A stretch of 5,791 nt of DNA from Phycisphaerae bacterium (GTDB taxonomy: Bacteria; Planctomycetota; Phycisphaerae; UBA1845; PWPN01): contig JAPKGY010000356.1 of NCBI GenBank assembly GCA_026647385.1, positions 1 to 5,791 of the forward strand, given 5' to 3'. Positions 4,630 to 5,791 of this stretch are shown here, piece by piece. The notes beneath the pieces were generated by a model. It had not been told where the DNA came from and ran no database searches. It worked only from the letters and a program-made list of their open reading frames with translations. A program made the translations under genes and the position numbers. The number at the start of each line of letters is the position of its first letter. Position 1 is the stretch's first letter.

Positions 4630-5791
4630 ATGCCCGCTCTTTGCCGACTCGCCCAACCCGACCGATACGTCGTCTCCACCTGGAACCTGGCGGACGACCC
4701 GCAGGTCCGCCGCTATTGGCTCGATCTGTTCGCGGGCTTCCCCGACCGCATGGCCCGCCACCTGCGCGAGGATGGATTGGCCGGCCCCGAGTTCGAGACC
4801 CGCTGGCCGGCCTTCTGCGCCGAATACGACTCCGGCATGGAAGCGATCCGCCGGCGGGCGGAACGCGAGGGCGACCTGCGAACCATCGATCTCTGCCGCT
4901 TCCGGTCGGGCCTGCTCCATCGCCACGGCTATCCCGATCCCTACGCGGGCGTCAAGCAGCGGGAAAACGACCTGGCGGCCTTGGTGTACCCACGGGTGAT
5001 CGACCAAATCGACCGGACGAGGCCGTCCCAGAGATGGGACATGCTGTTCCGCGGGCTTCTGGCGGGCAACCTGTTCGACCTCGGCTGCCCCAAAACCATC
5101 GACATGTACCACAACGGGCAGATCGACTTCTTCGAGACCCTCCAGAACCTTCCCCGCGAACCCTGGTACATCGATCACACAGCCGCCCTGCTGGAGAATC
5201 TCCGCGAGAAACCGGCCTGGCGTCAGGCGCTGATCTTCGTGGATAACGCGGGCGCGGACATCGTCCTGGGAGTGCTTCCCGTCGCCCGCGAGATGGCCCG
5301 GGCGGGCATGCGCGTCGTCCTCGCAGCCAACGGTGCTCCCGCACTGAACGACATCACTCTGGCTGAACTGAACCCCCTGCTCGAGCGACTGGCTGCCGGC
5401 GACGCCCTGCTCGCCAGCCTGATGGCCGCCGGACGGCTGACGACCGTCGACTCCGGGGGCGATACGCCGCTGATCGACCTGAGCCGGGTCAGCGACGCCT
5501 GCAACGCAGCCGCGGCTGAAAGCGATCTGCTCGTCCTCGAAGGGATGGGCCGCGGCGTCGAAAGCAACTGGACCGAACGCTTCACCTGCGACGTGTGGCG
5601 GGTCGCCCTGCTCAAGGACCAGACCGTCGCCGACTGGATCGGCGCCCGCCTGTTCGACGGCGTCTGCCGCTTCGAGCCCGCCGATTCGTCCACCTTCTCC
5701 GATGTCTTTGTTACCTGTAGCAGTAACGATGATATCAGCACGCTTTACAGCGTCGTCCATTTTCTTCACTTCATAACCGTCCATTGCCGCC
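4630..5791 (+). CDS. DUF89 (PanK4/ARMT1-like) metal-dependent damage-control phosphatase, 3' end displaced
   Basis: The frame runs from ATG 4630 to the window edge (387 codons, no stop). It resembles the DUF89 domain found in plant DUF89 proteins and at the C-terminus of animal pantothenate kinase 4. Characterised DUF89 members are Mn/Ni/Co-dependent phosphatases that clear damaged phosphometabolites; the PanK4 type acts on 4'-phosphopantetheine and derivatives. Landmarks are LLAGNLFDLG (residues 143-152), LIFVDNAGADIVLGVLP (201-217, with metal-ligand candidates Asp205, Asn206 and Asp210), RVVLAANGAPALND (228-241), SDLLVLEGMGRG (298-309), the Lys of VALLKD (Lys329) and RLFDGVCRFEP near the normal C-terminus. 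Native sequence seems to end at residue 357 (base 5700). The last 30 codons are antisense to an AhcY fragment, so the true stop is missing. The substrate is inferred from family only. Confidence 0.85.
   Translation, partial: MPALCRLAQPDRYVVSTWNLADDPQVRRYWLDLFAGFPDRMARHLREDGLAGPEFETRWPAFCAEYDSGMEAIRRRAEREGDLRTIDLCRFRSGLLHRHGYPDPYAGVKQRENDLAALVYPRVIDQIDRTRPSQRWDMLFRGLLAGNLFDLGCPKTIDMYHNGQIDFFETLQNLPREPWYIDHTAALLENLREKPAWRQALIFVDNAGADIVLGVLPVAREMARAGMRVVLAANGAPALNDITLAELNPLLERLAAGDALLASLMAAGRLTTVDSGGDTPLIDLSRVSDACNAAAAESDLLVLEGMGRGVESNWTERFTCDVWRVALLKDQTVADWIGARLFDGVCRFEPADSSTFSDVFVTCSSNDDISTLYSVVHFLHFITVHCR
5701..5791 (-). pseudogene. ahcY: Internal fragment of S-adenosylhomocysteine hydrolase (AhcY), foreign-looking
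   Basis: On the minus strand the last 91 bases encode AAMDGYEVKK, MDDAVKR and ADIIVTATGNKDI in one uninterrupted frame. This is the NAD-binding core of S-adenosylhomocysteine hydrolase, whose usual order is QAAMDGYEV followed by a VTATGNKDI segment. After the final Ile codon at 5701-5703 the frame leaves AhcY homology; normal AhcY would continue for well over a hundred residues. What follows is antisense of the DUF89 gene. Codons such as GCT, GTA, CGT, ACT, ACA and GGT are rare elsewhere in the window, and the wording resembles Bacteroidota homologues, though that is an impression. The piece is either one side of a chimeric contig joint or a relic of a real rearrangement. Only the middle of the gene is visible, so no start can be given. 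Confidence 0.8.

Noticed and set aside
4471..5784. A 437-codon minus-strand frame beginning with genuine AhcY residues
   Set aside because: Only the first 28 codons are AhcY. The rest is antisense to the DUF89 and thioesterase genes and has no homology I recognise, so it is not a real fusion protein.

Overview
The window is GC-rich bacterial chromosomal DNA holding five genes and a short foreign-looking tail. The mix suggests a member of the Planctomycetota: a DUF1573 protein with thioredoxin domains, a PanK4-type DUF89 phosphatase, a short CbiX chelatase, and strong G/C preference at third codon positions. This placement is inference and not certain. I see no phage, transposase, CRISPR, rRNA or tRNA.

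Layout. Positions 1-824 (+) are the C-terminal half of GMP synthase (guaA), cut by the left edge. A short CbiX/SirB-type chelatase (824-1231, +) overlaps its stop codon. A hairpin with A- and T-tracts on its two sides (1255-1286) then ends both this + strand unit and the convergent gene from the right. That gene (1334-3562, -) encodes a secreted protein of about 742 residues with Ig-like DUF1573 domains followed by two tandemly duplicated CGFC thioredoxin domains. An intergenic stretch of about 640 bases follows, between divergent genes. It holds weak candidate promoters and a strikingly long, nearly perfect palindrome (3821-3892). To its right, a YbgC-type hotdog acyl-CoA thioesterase (4221-4619, +) is followed 10 bases later by a DUF89 (PanK4-like damage-control phosphatase) gene (4630 to the edge, +). 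The DUF89 frame has no stop in the window.

The last 91 bases (5701-5791) do not belong to the DUF89 gene. Read on the minus strand they encode an internal piece of S-adenosylhomocysteine hydrolase (AhcY), with A/T-ending codons unlike the rest of the window. The AhcY homology stops exactly where the DUF89 homology begins. The simplest explanation is a chimeric contig end; a real rearrangement or gene remnant is the alternative.

How the genes fit together. The thioesterase and DUF89 genes look like a two-gene operon, and both have plausible links to acyl-CoA/phosphopantetheine metabolism. guaA and the chelatase look translationally coupled but have no obvious shared pathway. I found no convincing new multi-gene system. 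The best leads are the palindrome, the duplicated-thioredoxin DUF1573 protein, the thioesterase-DUF89 pair and the anomalous right end.
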